DNA of 64,000 bases from Heliocidaris tuberculata (GCA_025618425.1 CM046847.1:15187968-15251967); one strand, 5' to 3'; shown: positions 23,457 to 35,412, numbered from the stretch's first letter. The notes: generated by a model not told the origin, from the letters alone. Numbers and translations: made by a program.

Positions 23457-24950
23457 ATACCCACGCAGAAACCCTCAGACGCCCACATATACTTATCACA
23501 TGATATTTCTGATTTAAGGTAACCAGATAATTGATGTAACAAAATTGAATCCTTATCCAAATATGAACAACTTCAGTACAGTTAGCCGAAATTGCGATCA
23601 GACTTAATTGATCACTATTAACGGCCACTACTGTTCATAATTCAGCCATAATGGAATATATCGGACTCATAATTTAAAGAAGTTGTCAAATATTGTTGCT
23701 GATGATATAAAGTTATTAAACACAGTATAGGGATCAAATACAGGGCCCTGGAAGATTGCTCCACAGGGGGTGGCGTGCTGAGAGTAGAAAGTTATGCACT
23801 ACCAGCATGACCAGTGGCGGACCAAGAAATTTCGGGGTGGGGGTGGGCACAAAATTCTCTGACAAACTTTTTTTTTTTTTTAAAGAGTTAATCACTTTTT
23901 CAGTGTGCTTCTTTCACGACAAATTCTCTGACGAGCGGGGGAAAAAAGAGATATCACATATTTGGGGTGTCCTTTCACTCCAAAACTCTCTGACAGTACA
24001 GAAAATCAAAGGGGTGGTGAGGATTTTCCTCAGTGCCCCTTGAAAATAACAAGGCTAGCAGAGCTACTGCAGCATCCCGGTACCACCGACTCTTTCAGGG
24101 GAAGCTGCAGCATCCGGGTGCACACCTGTATATTATTTTCCCCATAGGCTCATGTGTTAAAAATGAGAAATAAAAAAATCATTGAAAATAAGTGCTAGCA
24201 ACGGCCCCATTCAAACTTGTGTCTTGGCTAGTTCATACAATATCTTTGACTTCCTGGAAATATAAAGGGGTGTTTTTCAACATTTTTTTCTCTCTCTTTG
24301 CAGGGGTTGCAACTTAGACTACCAACAAACCTGGTCTAAGCTACAGTGGTTATGAGGTTTCTTTGGCTGCTATATGAAGTCCCCATAAAATCCCACTGGG
24401 ACCAACTCCTGCTCTCTCATCATTCATGGGACTGATCTGAACCTGTACTTATCCCTCTTTAGGCACACATGAAAAAAAAGTGTAGGAATATGTACCACTG
24501 ATTTTATATGATTTTTTTTTTTCAACAATGACATCATCTTTACATCTCATTACAGGCGTACGGCAAATCCCCAGCAACCAGGGCGCCCTCGTATCCCAGG
24601 TCCATGGATAAATGGGAACAAGATCCACACGTTGGTTAATGTCATCGTTTAGTTTCTGTAATATGGCTCGTTTCTTTCCTTTTTATAGCATCCATAACTG
24701 CCCGCATCTAAAAAAAAGAGAGCTACTCAAGGAAAGAATTTGCTCATATCTCAATAAATTTGGTCTTAAGAAATGCGTATCTAGCATTTGTTCCCTTGAC
24801 AACGCTTAGTATAGTCCTCCATCGAACCATTTCAGAAGGCATCAATCTGAAGAGGGGAATCAATGACAAGATATATTGATTATAAGATACATCTATTTTA
24901 GAATCATGTCGCCTCTTTATTGGGCGCCTCGGGCTTCCGTTTGATTTATA

Positions 24951-24999
<49 letters not shown>

Positions 25000-26000
25000 T
25001 CTCTCTTTCCCCCTTACAACATTATCACATGTGATGTCTCATACGGCCGGGCAGGGTTCATGTAATCATGGTTATAGGCTACAAACTTGAGTCAAATTGT
25101 ATTACTAGAATAACACACTTACAATTTGAGTGAAATTTAAGGTAAATGTCAACAGCCTTATTTTATAATTTAAAAAGTTCCAGTATGAATCACTACAATG
25201 ATATTAAGGACAGCTGCAAGAAGTGGTGATAATTTTTAAAAATTATTTTGCACCACCGCTATATAACAGATGGAGGAAAAAATACACCCCCCCCCCCCCC
25301 CCAGCGACTCGCGTATAACAACTGCCCGCCTAGGACAACTCCCCTCATAAGCGGATTGTTGTTCAGGAATTTGTAGGGGGGGGGGGGTAATTGGGAGCTG
25401 TCTGAAAGGTTGTTGTCCATGGGTGATACGGGGGTGGGGGGGGGGGGGGTAGACGTCCTGAGACGACGATAAGCAAACTCTAATAATACACCATATAATA
25501 GCCAGAAGCAGCATAATAATGCATGAATTGACACCACCGATGTAAAATACGAGATTTATCAAGCGATGAACTGTCCGGAACTCCATACTCTTGAAAGATA
25601 TGTTTCCCCCATTAAACAGCTGAATAAATTTACCTTATTGATTAAAGTCGACAAGAACATTGCTTGTACAAACACATACGCTATTGGACATCGTAGTAGG
25701 AACTTTGGACCCATAATGGAATATGGATTTACGAGTTGAGAAGAAAATTTTCTTTTTTACGACTATAATCTTCTTTGAAAACGAAAATACACTTTGTAAA
25801 AGAAGATCTCTTTAAATTTATTCTATATAGTAAATTTATTTCATTGTAAAGCCCAATTTTTAGGGGACGTCTGACAACTCATTCCGATTGAAAATTTTGT
25901 CAGTTTTTGTGTTTTTGTAATGTATAGTCATATACATGAGCGGAATTTTTTTGTCACGGCCAGGGGACGAGACTGGCCTTTTCCACTGGTTGCTGTACTA
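22541..26000. other. Intergenic with repeat remnants, no gene recognised
   Basis: Contains (CT)n at 23407-23452 and 24953-24995, and a remnant at about 23115-23195 ('gactccaaaccgaccg', 'ttggccatt') related to the left end of the 50309-52262 element. Also present are a hAT-like left terminus 'ccagtggcggacc' at 23811 without a matching right end, direct copies of 'ctgcagcatcc' at 24068 and 24104, and poly-C/poly-G tracts at 25285-25302, 25376-25387 and 25435-25450. The stretch 25310-25450 has words such as 'taggacaactcccct' resembling the fold-back unit. Confidence 0.55.
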
Positions 26001-26079
26001 AGTTCCAAATTTCCGGGGGAGAGTACGCGTCCCCCCCCCCCCCCCCCGTCCCCCGGGATCGCCGCCGATGGTCAAACAA

Positions 26080-26275
26080 CTTCCTTCTGACAAAGTTTGG
26101 CGCATAATTATGTTAGATGGGTTGAAATCGACCCGACTTGAGGGCTCTTTGGGGGGAGGGGGGGGGGGGCTCTGGGAGCCAAACCCGGCGGCTTCGTTCA
26201 GGCTGACAAGCTTTTTTGTGACTGACATGGATGGTCTAAGTAACTTTCATGGGTCAAATCTCATTTGTAAAATGG
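26080..26275 (+). repeat. Dispersed copy of a unit A segment
   Basis: From 'ccttctgacaaagtttggcg' to 'gggtcaaatctcatttgtaa' this aligns with 2013-2195 and 5468-5642. The shared blocks include the poly-G stretch, 'agccaaacccgg', 'gctgacaagctttt' and 'gacatggatggtctaagtaa'. The upstream part (25850-26070) also has related words such as 'gtcagtttttgtgttttt'. This shows that unit A contains a mobile or dispersed component. Confidence 0.8.
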
Positions 26276-26839
26276 GTTCACTATTTCGGGACAGGCTCCC
26301 AGACTAAAGGGAAAGTGTTCAAAACATCGTATAACCTGTAACTCTAGCCTCCTGCCTGGTTATCGATTAAACATCTGTTCATACAGTTATCTAACATTAC
26401 TCGGTGATTAATTGCAAGGGCTGCTTGTTAAAAGAAAAGTAATGGTATATCAGACCTAATGTGGAAAGGCACACAAAGTTTCCAAGCTACAGCGGCAGCT
26501 CCAGTCTTTTTAAAAAGGGGATGCAAACAATTGTAAAAAAGAAAATAATAATAATAATAATTTTTTTTTTTTAACATTACAAATTACATATCCATTTATA
26601 TATTTTTTAAAAGGTTATCGAGCATAAAGGGGGATGTCCAATAATCTAAACAAAACAAAACAAAAATAATCGAGCATTAAAGGGGGGGGGGTCCAACTCA
26701 ACAAAAAAAATCCGCCCCTGGGCTGGAATTTTGTAATGAATCGACGAGACTGAATCTACCTACAAATAACCAGCCTGGCGTGAATAGTCAATAGGCCTGT
26801 TTACTAATGTATTTCCAATTATGCATATTTCTCTCCAGA

Positions 26840-27116
26840 ATCTTTAAGCATGAGTAGATAAGGAAGAAAGGGCAGTGTTTTCTTTCCCTTCAGTTGATGT
26901 TATTTTTCCGAAAGTGAGGTTTCCATAAAGCGGTAAACATGGCAATTCGAAGTGTTCATTAAAAATTGTCTTTATTTTTCTAACTTGTAATGAATTTGTA
27001 CATATACTTTTCATATTTTTCTGTAATAATATCTGTAATGCCATTGTCTTTTCTTTCTGTTAGAAATGAAATAAACACGAATTTGAATTTGAATTTGAAT
27101 TTGAATTTGAATTTGG
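26840..27116 (+). mobile_element. Probable 3' end of a LINE with (AATTTG)n tail
   Basis: A non-coding stretch ends in 'aaatgaaataaacac' (an AATAAA signal) followed by six repeats of GAATTT at 27079-27116. Short tandem tails of this kind are left by LINE/SINE target-primed insertion. No reverse-transcriptase frame remains. Confidence 0.45.
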
Positions 27117-27599
27117 GGATGTACCTACATTATGATGTATGAGAATCGAACCCGTAAATGGTTCGCTCTGCCCGCATGGATTGCCTGCACTTTCTAGAAC
27201 TCATGTATTAGGCCTATTTAGTGATCGGTTTATATTTTATAATCTATCCGTCAATGATGAATAGTGTTAAGGATGGTTTGCTAAAATATGAATATCACTT
27301 AATTAAAACTGTTTCCGAACTTTTCATTTACAGATTATAATTATTTTACTAGTGTTGGTAAAAAGAAAAAAGTACAGGACAATAACAACAAAAAATAAAA
27401 TAAGAGAAAAATAAAAATGTAAAAATGCAATTGCAAAATAACCAGACAAAAACAAAACCAAAAACAAAACTAGAACAATCTATATATATCCGTCCTGCCT
27501 GACGGATAACCCCTTCTATTACGTTGTCCTCCCAAAGCATTCAAAACTACTTGAAGAAACATGATTAGCGATTGGTTTCTTACACAACCACTTAGCTGG

Positions 27600-27870
27600 G
27601 TGCACAAAGTTAATCACACTTTCACCATATCCATGACCCTGGTTGTACGACGAAAACTGATCTGCGTTCAATGTCGTACACTATTCTAAGGATTAACTTT
27701 AACCCTGGACCAAACGCTATACCTCACCCTTACCCTAAAGCTATTCAAAGACAAAGACCCAACTGCAACCCTAACCCTAACCCTAACCCTGTATTCTTGA
27801 CCAAATAAAGCCCAGAGCAATGGTCGCCAGAGCAATGGTCGCCGGAGCATTCGTCGCAGCACCATTACTT
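27600..27870 (+). repeat. Dispersed repeat carrying telomere-like (CCCTAA)n
   Basis: The central CCCTAA array is 27769-27790. Upstream is 'aaccctggaccaaac' with degenerate 'ctatacctcacccttaccct'. Downstream is 'gaccaaataaagcc' and 'gagcaatggtcgccagagca', the last part duplicated. The same ordered parts appear at 53390-53530 and, reversed, at 29570-29770. This is therefore a repeat family that contains the motif, not a single interstitial telomere. Confidence 0.75.
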
Positions 27871-28315
27871 TTACGTTTTTCGTCAACAGTGAAATCAACA
27901 ACAAATGGGCGTTGACCTACAATATTCATTACAGTGGATTGCCTCACCATAGAAATATATATCAATGCCACACTTGATGATTAATGTTGTTTATGTATTT
28001 GAATGCTTCTCACTTTCTATTTAATTGTTTCGGTTTCCACTTTATAACATGCTTAAAAGCTTAATGTTTGATAATATTGATATGATATTATGCATGACGC
28101 GATTATTTCTTTGTTTTCATCTGTGTTCAGGTTTCTGAACTGATCTGAAGTATATTTTGCAAGTAGTGGTGTCCTCGACCGCTGTGATAATGACCTCAAA
28201 CAATTCGAGGCTGTGGTTTCAAAGTTCATCGACTTGGTAAGCTAGGTTGCTACGATTGATATCCTGAAGGCATATGAACTTCCTCATTTTCAATCTCAGT
28301 AGAAAGTTCGCTCTT

Positions 28316-28376
28316 CTCTCTCTCTCTCTCTCTTTCTCTCTTTCTCTCTCTCTCTCTCTTTCTTTCTCTCTCTCTG
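28316..28376. repeat. (CT)n microsatellite
   Basis: CT repeats with CTTT interruptions. Confidence 0.95.
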
Positions 28377-28919
28377 TATTACACCCTTTCTTTACTCCTC
28401 TCTTTCTCATCTCTGCCAATCGTTTACATCCTGTTCCAGCAATACAAATAATAACAATGATTATATTTTTACACACGTGATATCATATTTATAATGTCAC
28501 TAAAAGAATACGCTCTCATAAAAGAATTTGCCATGGGGGGGGGGGGGGGTATACTGATCAACGTGGTAATCTTGAAATTGTTTATTCTGAGGGATAACTA
28601 TATATAGTGTATAAATATATGTATGTAATGATGAGACAATATACTGTGGATTTGCCCATATCAGGCGTCGGGTGAATAAGTTATTATTTGCAGACTCCTT
28701 GCAAATATTTGATCAAGCCGGAACAGTGTTCCGACGTAAATGTATCGTATTGTATAGATCATAACACTGTCATAAGCCTCATTACTCTCATTAATGTAGC
28801 TGAAATGGGTATTGTTCATTCCAGCCCATAGTTCTAGCCTCGTCCCTCCCCCCCCCCCCCCTCCTCCGCAGTGAATAATCGTAATTTTATAATACTGATC
28901 ATCATCTTCTCCATGATCA

Positions 28920-29547
28920 TTAAAGAGCCCATGCCAAGCAAATGCATGTTGACTTTTGTTGATTTATGATACCCTGGTCAATTTTATGTGGCAAAAAAAA
29001 AATATCTGGATATATGTCATAATGTATAATAATTTTTCAGTATTTTTTTTTCTTCAGATTACTGGGATCCGCCCACAAAAAACAAAAAAAAAAAACTGCA
29101 AAACCAAAATTACCCTTGTGACATCACTTGTCAATCACCACATCCAGAAAATATTAACATTTCAATAGATATTGCTATGTCGGATGGTCACTGTCAAGTG
29201 TTTTATCACAATGGCATAATGCAATACACCTGCAAAAGAAAGGTAAGTGAAGGTGTATTTGTAGAAAGCTATTGTGAGAAAACATTTGACAGTGACTATC
29301 CGACATAGCAATATCTATTGAAATGTTAATATTTTCTGGATGGTGATTGAAAAGTGATATCACATGGGGAATTTGGTTTTGCAGCTATTTTTGTGGGCGG
29401 ATCCCAGTAATCTGAAGAAAAAATACTGAAAAATTATTATAAAATACATGGCATATATTTAGATATTTTGTTGGCCACATAAATGATGATCAGGGTATCA
29501 TAAATCAACAAAAGTCAACATGCATTTGCTTGGCATGGGCCCTTTAA
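28920..29547. mobile_element. 628-bp near-complete palindromic MITE, TTAA-bounded
   Basis: The left arm starts TTAAAGAGCCCATGCCAAGC. The right arm ends with its complement (GCTTGGCATGGGCCCTTTAA). The arms remain complementary almost to the centre, including the 'gggatccgcccacaaaaa' and 'gatattgctatgtcgga' blocks, leaving only about 40 unpaired bases around 29220-29260. The TTAA at both ends fits a TTAA-targeting element. There is no coding content. Transcription would give a very long hairpin RNA. Confidence 0.85.
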
Positions 29548-29569
29548 TATCGCCGAGAGCCAGAATACA

Positions 29570-29770
29570 CGTACACATGTATTAGTGTATAATCCCGTCC
29601 CCTCCCCATTGCTCCGATTACGCTCCGGCGACAATGCTCCTCGCTTTATTTCGTCAGAGATAGAGGTTTAGGGTTAGGGTTGCACTGGGGTTGCATTTCG
29701 TTTTTTGTCCAGGGTCGAAGTTTAGAATTAAGAAATTAAGAAATTGACGTAGATTGTCGCCGGGGTGGTA
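29570..29770 (-). repeat. Dispersed telomere-motif repeat, reverse copy
   Basis: On the minus strand it contains 'gaccctggac', 'gcaaccctaaccctaaa' (29667-29682 as TTAGGG), 'gacgaaataaagc' and 'cattgtcgccggagc', in the same order as 27600-27870 and 53390-53530. Confidence 0.7.
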
Positions 29771-30730
29771 TGTCGTACAACTATCCCCACATTAACAACA
29801 ACAACACCAACCGGCATCATGAAGCTATCATGGAAAAGTTGGCTTCTCATAAGTGACGTGTGGTTTCTCTTTAGGAGAGGAAAGGAAACACAAGAATTGA
29901 GTTAATTCACAAAAAAGTAGGCCTTTCCACAAGCCATATGGAAGAATTGTGAGACAGATGCAACAAGTGCCTTATTTCCGAGATGCTCAGAAGTTAGGAT
30001 ACAGAATGGGCAATCAACACATCTTCAGTACTGAGTTGGTACAAATGCTTCATCGGAAGCAGACGCTATAAACTACCATTAAACCTGGAATCGACGCCCC
30101 TGGAATACAGTTCATTTTCCGTGACATTTCGAACATATAAAAATGACGATTTATTATTTATTATCATTCACGCCTAGAATCAATTAAAATATTGACCATT
30201 ACTATCACAGAACTGATTAGGGGTATCACTCTCAGTTTAATCTTATGAACATTACATTTCCCAAAATGAAAAGATATTGCCCACTTCAAGCTGATGATTC
30301 ACGATGATCGATATTGCGTTGTGATAATGAGGGGGTTGATTTACTGCATATCATTACTGTCGCAATAATTGATGTAATTTGAATGTAAAGCTGCTCTTGC
30401 GATTTTCTTAATAAGAAGCGATAATTTATTGTATTCCATGAATATTTCAACCAACAACATAATCATCCCGGGCGTTTTTCACCACATCTTTGAAGGCAAG
30501 CCCATTGTATTTGATCAATTTGGGTCCCATACGTTTTCAAACGCATGAATGAAATAGTGAATGCATATCAACATGAGATGTGTCATTTTACTTCATATTT
30601 TGGCCGGTCTATTTTTTAAAAAGATCTTTCCACTTAGCAAATTATATGTACATTTTACTTCAACTTATAAAATTTCACTTATGTGATCGGCGATTGGACA
30701 AAATGCATTGGGCCTGATCTTAGTGCCTAT

Positions 30731-30770
<40 letters not shown>

Positions 30771-30924
30771 GGGGGAGGGGTGTACTGGTTGAAAAGAGAA
30801 TTATTTCGGATGATATTACACACATTTTGCTAATGGAATCAATGATCTGTTTGAGATTTATCGTGTATACCAGTCGTTATAAAAACAACAACAATAATTA
30901 ATAATGATAATTTGGTCTTATTTA
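29771..30924. other. Intergenic, no gene recognised
   Basis: Unique-looking AT-rich sequence apart from the long poly-G tract at 30731-30769. Confidence 0.55.
30731..30780. repeat. 39-base poly-G tract
   Basis: Thirty-nine consecutive G residues, then GA-interrupted G runs. It is the longest homopolymer in the window and a strong G-quadruplex candidate; its true length is uncertain because sequencing of such runs is error-prone. Confidence 0.9.
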
Positions 30925-31145
30925 CCTAGGGTAGCCACATCAATGTTGCTCTTTATGCAAGCCCTGTAATTATTATTATACCCCAGCATTGCCAGGTACA
31001 CATACACCTGGGTGGAGAGGGACAAATGTGGGCAAAGCACCTTGTTCAAGGTTGTAAGCACCGAAGAAGGATCGATCCGGTACCTCTCGTATGAGAATCA
31101 AGAGCCTTCATCAATTTTTACCACATCTATTTTTGACCACACCAC
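30925..31145 (-). mobile_element. tRNA-derived SINE, reverse orientation
   Basis: On the minus strand the head has 'gctcttgattctcatacgag' and box B 'ggatcgatcc'. It is followed by 'ccacatttgtccctctccac' and 'ccaggtgtatgtgtacctgg', and a tail of ATT repeats (30967-30981). It belongs to the same family as 16225-16477. Confidence 0.8.
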
Positions 31146-32747
31146 CCTCCTAATAAACGCCCCTGCATCAAGCAAAAAACTTCTAAGGAGGGTATCAAGG
31201 TTTAGTATAACATGAATTTAGAAAAAGTACCCAATTTCATAGGGCCTTTAAAAAGTATTTTACATAAATTAACAGACCATCTCTATATGAATGAGCAGAT
31301 AAATAAATATCAAAACGCATTCAACGTTGTACAAAAGCATAAATAATCAACAAATCGGCCTCGCATTCCTTCAGAAAAGCCATCTGAAGATTCAAGAGAC
31401 AGACAGCTCAAGAGACCGACAGCTCAAGAGACAGACATGTCGGTCTCGCAGACCCTCAGACAAGTCATCTGAGGGTTTATGAGACCGACATTGTTAATTT
31501 TCGATCTCATAGACTGTCCGTCGACCGGGATGTCCCGAAATCGGTTTCGTCATGGGAGGCATTACCTGAATAAATTTGTGAGGTGGAGCGAGTGATCACT
31601 ATCATGACATCTCGCTTTTACTTGTGCAGGATGGTAGGCCTAATCCATTTATCTATAAATAACTTCGCATATGTGTGAGTGGATGTACTCATACGAAATG
31701 TATCGATGAAAAGAAGGGGTCATTGTGCACCCCACCCACCCCCCCCCCCCCCCCCCGAGTCTAAAAATATTACAGGTGTCCTGGGTTTCAGGCAAATCTC
31801 CACAAAAACTAGGAGGAACAAAATGTTTGGAGCACGTCCCCCAACTGACACATTTCATCTACCGGCTTCCAAAAAAATGATTGCGGCATACCCTCCCCCT
31901 ATATTTTTGTGTTGCTGGCTCCGCCCCTCTTGCTACATTGGTGGTCGTCACCAAATGGAAAATAGGCTGACAAGCACTTTGGTTATTGATAGATATGTAA
32001 AGATACATGAATACTCACAAATTTCCCGGTTATGTCATTTAAACTAGGTCCTCTTGCATATGAGTTGGTAGTCAAAACGCTACAGATATCCACTGTATTC
32101 CAATGGCTTTGATGAGTGCACCGAGTGGGGTGTAGTTTTTACGAGTCAAGAAAACTGTAGAATGACCTCAGGTTAAATGTCTTAATTAGAGCTTGATCAC
32201 AGTACACAGCTTTCAGTCCAATGTAACATAAACAGAACCGCACACAATCATGTAGCAATTACATACAGATCATTAGGTTCTATGCCTATGGATAAAGTAT
32301 TCGTCGAACTGTACGTCGCAATAATGGAAATGACCTACTTCGCTGAAGCGGTTTTGAGCAGACGACGTTTAAACTGAAAATGTGTATCACAGCGACAAGA
32401 AAAGCGCGCTCACCAACAAATCAATTCTTTTCAAGTATAGTGCTGTAGACCAATAGTGACATTGTTGTGGGACTGTGGATCACGAATTGGAATCTATTTT
32501 GACAGGATGTTGGCAGAAGATAATAGATGGTTGTGACTAGTGATCACGGTCCATATTTAATTCAGCTCATCAATTCAACTTGGTTAAAATTCAATTTTTT
32601 TAACATTTCCGTCGCAAAGTACTCTGTCGATGCTTGGTAACCAGCTATAGGTTGCTAATCTGACGCCTTTCATTAATTATGTCTAATCTAGGAAATTGCT
32701 CAAATCATCCCTTCAGCGGGTTGCCCGGTCAATCCAGGTCTAGGTAT
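31146..32747. other. Intergenic, no gene recognised
   Basis: Includes repeated 'caagagaccgacagct' units (31390-31500), a poly-C tract (31737-31756) and AT-rich unique sequence. No coding signature. Confidence 0.55.
31385..31500. repeat. Short 'caagagac(c/a)gaca' repeats with inverted copies
   Basis: Direct copies of 'agctcaagagaccgac' are followed by inverted 'gtcggtctcgcaga' and then 'gtttatgagaccgaca'. The motif 'gtttatgagaccga' also occurs in the DDX41 intron at 63658-63671, with related forms at 63569, 63850 and in reverse near 61793. Confidence 0.6.
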
Positions 32748-33105
32748 AGTGGCGGATCCAGGATTCCCTGACAGGGGCGGGGGGGGGGGCACAATTCTGA
32801 GCAAAATCTCTGACAAGAAAAAAAAAAAAAGAAAGTGGTGGTATTGGTCACACACCACATTTTGGGGTGCGTTTTACTCAAAAAATTTCTTACAACCAAG
32901 CAAGGGGGAAAAAAAGGAAAAACGTATCCCCCGCCAAGGGTTTACAAATTTTCAGGTGTTTACAGGGTCTAAATTACCCACCTGGGGCACAAATGGGGTC
33001 ACATTTTAGTGTGATACTCGATGTGTACATACATGTACAGCTACCAGATTTGGTCTGGTCTAGGGGACGTGTCCCCTGTCCCCCCCCCCCCCCCGGATCC
33101 GCCAC
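32748..33105. mobile_element. hAT-like MITE with AGTGGCGGATCC ends
   Basis: The left end is AGTGGCGGATCCAGGA and the right end GGATCCGCCACTG. The interior has poly-G, poly-A and poly-C tracts and 'ctgacaagaaaaaa'. Termini of the form CAGTGGCGGATCC are typical of hAT-derived MITEs. No clear 8-bp duplication is left. Confidence 0.65.
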
Positions 33106-33182
33106 TGATATACTGCAAGGTCGAATTATATCATTGCTATAGACATTTCATGTCATCATTTTATTATTTTTCGTTTATATAA

Positions 33183-33221
<39 letters not shown>
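33183..33221. repeat. (GA)n microsatellite
   Basis: About 19 GA units. Confidence 0.95.
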
Positions 33222-33223
<2 letters not shown>

Positions 33224-33347
33224 GTACAAATTTATACACAAAGAAAACGTTTTTTTCTTTTTTTTTTCTTTTTTTTTTACAGGTGTGTAAAGTTAGTACT
33301 TGCACATGCTTAATTAGCGCAGGTAATAAAGCAGTCGAAATGACTCC

Positions 33348-33486
33348 GGGGGAGCGTTTCATGAAGAGCCTTGTCAGTGATTTTCACTGACAAATTTGCT
33401 CTCAGCCAATCAGATGCATAAATTTCAGTAGCTTATAACAGTTGTCAGTGGAAATCACTGACAAGACTCTTCATGAAACGCCCCCT
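33348..33486. mobile_element. 139-bp hairpin MITE
   Basis: The left arm GGGGGAGCGTTTCATGAAGA continues to 'ttgtcagtgattttcactga'. The right arm ends with TCTTCATGAAACGCCCCCT. The arms are about 45 bp with few mismatches and include nested 'gtcagtg'/'cactgac' words. It is inserted in or next to the dispersed motif 'ttaattagcgcaggtaat', which also starts the 2.6-kb duplication. Confidence 0.8.
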
Positions 33487-33698
33487 GATGTTGAACGGAA
33501 ACTGCAAAAAAGCAACTGAAACGTGTATCAATATCTCATCGTTTTGTAGGACTTTGACATATCTCGTTTTGGCATTGTAAGCACAGAATAAACAATATTA
33601 ATTTTTATCCCTTGGATAAACCTGAGGCATGTTTGTCAAGTGCAAATTGGTTGATGTCCCAGATGTGACCTCAGTTATGATTTCCTTTCTTTCTTTTA

Positions 33699-34225
33699 AG
33701 GGAAGGAAGTAAAAGAGGGAGAGGGGTTGAGAGATGGATGGGTGGGGAGGAGGAGGGGAGGGGAGAAGGAGGAGGGGAGAAGGAGGAGGGGAGAAGGAGG
33801 GGAGAAGAAGGAGGAGGGGGAGAAGGAGAAGCAGGGAAATGGGAAAAAGAGGAGGAGGGGAAAAAGAAAAGGAGCGGAAAAAGAGTAGGAGAGGAGGAGG
33901 AGGAGGGTGAATGAGGATGAGAAGGAGAGGAGGGGGAGAAGGAGAAGGGGAAGAAGGAGGAGAAGGGGAGAAGGAGTAGGAGGATGAGGGGGAAAGGAGA
34001 AGGAGGAGGACGAGGGGAGAAGGAGGATTGGGAGAAGGAGTAGGAGGAGGAGGAGGGGAGGAGTAGGAGAGAAGGAGGAGGAGCAGGAGGGGGATGAGGA
34101 GGGGGAGGAGGAGGGGGAATGATGATTAGAAGGAGAGGAGGGGGTGAGTGAGGAGGTGGGGAGAAGTCTTGAGGAGAGTAGAGCAGAAGGAAGAGATAAA
34201 AGAGGAAGAGGAGAAGGAGAACCAC
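33699..34225 (+). repeat. 0.5-kb polypurine (GGA/GAA)n tract
   Basis: Almost uninterrupted A and G with GGAGAAGGAGGAGGGG-like units. Such polypurine-polypyrimidine mirror-type tracts can form intramolecular triplex DNA. The 177- and 187-residue minus-strand ORFs through it are runs of Ser, Pro, Leu and Phe and are artefacts. Confidence 0.9.
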
Positions 34226-34895
34226 ACATCCCATCGGAGCGGCTAGGGAAGAGAACCGGAACCTACGGGGAAAGGGATGAGAAGGAAGATATAATTATAG
34301 AAGAAGATGCCCATTTTGCTGATCGGCTTAAAGAGGTGATCCGACATGTACTTCTGCGCCATTTGCTGGTGACCTTTTGTCAAGAGATACAGGTTTAGGG
34401 CATGGACTTCCAAATCCTGGCTCCGCCGCTGCTTTAGAAAGTGGTAAGTGGTAGTGTTTAGTTGCATTCCATGTAAATTAAAGGCACCGATGACAGGTCA
34501 CGTTTTTCTGACAAGATTTTTTTATTGGATCATCAATATACGTCCTGTAGGTTAGCTAAGGCGAAGAGAGAAACTGTTACGATCTGATCTCAAACCGGTA
34601 GAAGTTAACGGACAAAGTCCATGTCTACCATGCATTTACAAAATATATGTCACGTAGACCAGTCGGTAAACATATTTTGCCTAGATGACGGGTCATTTTG
34701 TGAGGTCAGCGTGGGATCAGTGTCCCAAGTGTAAGCAAAATTGGCTAAATGCTAAATTGCTAAATGGACATAAAACTATAAGAAAAGTAGGACCAGAGAA
34801 GACTGTATACCATAATATTGACATAAATCATGTTCTGAAGTAACAATTTTCTTTGTCGTAAGCGGGCTTCAGGAGGATTTCCCCAGCATAGTTGA
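34226..34895. other. Intergenic, no gene recognised
   Basis: No coding signature. 'atttggaagtccatgc'-type sequence on the minus strand next to 'ctccgccgctgct' may be a transposon end, but no partner end was found. Confidence 0.5.
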
Positions 34896-35412
34896 GGGCA
34901 CACACGAGTAATTCGGGCCCCCATAGTAACACGTGTTAAATTGAAGCACATCAAAAATTCATATTTAAATAATCTCTCTACAAAAATTGTTTTAACTGAC
35001 AGAGTAGCAACTACACTGATGGTACTACAAAATTAGGTACTTTATTTGGGCACTTAATCGGCTACATCAAATACTGTGAAGGCTGAAACGAGGCTAATCA
35101 CGAACTAAATATTCACTCTTGAATGATAAGCGCCAATAAACCAAAAACAACAACAACAACTTTTCACTGCTGTGAACAGTGGAAATGCACTGCAGATTAA
35201 ATAATTCCTCTTAAATACCCAAAGGCGTCCAAGCTTCCAGATAGGGGTGAAATATGAAAGAATGTGAATTCCAAACACCATTTCTCTTGAAAAGATTTAC
35301 AGCCGACAAGTATTCAGTTTTATATGAATATTTTTGATCAGCTACCATTACGTCATCTTACTTACGCTGGTCCCAAATTCATCGGCAGCGGATGAATTAC
35401 TCGTGTGTGCCC
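34896..35412. mobile_element. 517-bp MITE with GGGCACACACGAGTAATTC ends
   Basis: The 19-bp terminal inverted repeats are perfect (34896-34914 and 35394-35412). TTGA flanks both sides and may be a 4-bp target duplication. The interior is AT-rich, with no transposase frame. Confidence 0.75.

Larger units (their letters stand above)
27117..28919. other. Intergenic, no gene recognised
   Basis: AT-rich sequence containing the telomere-motif repeat (27600-27870), a (CT)n tract and poly-G (28535-28549) and poly-C (28849-28862) tracts. Nothing coding is recognised. Confidence 0.55.

Noticed and set aside
27769..27790. True telomere or chromosome end
   Set aside because: Only three to four CCCTAA units, internal, and part of a dispersed repeat with two other copies.
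33671..34234. Minus-strand ORFs of 177 and 187 residues rich in Ser, Pro and Leu
   Set aside because: They are the complement of the polypurine tract; open only because the composition lacks stop codons.
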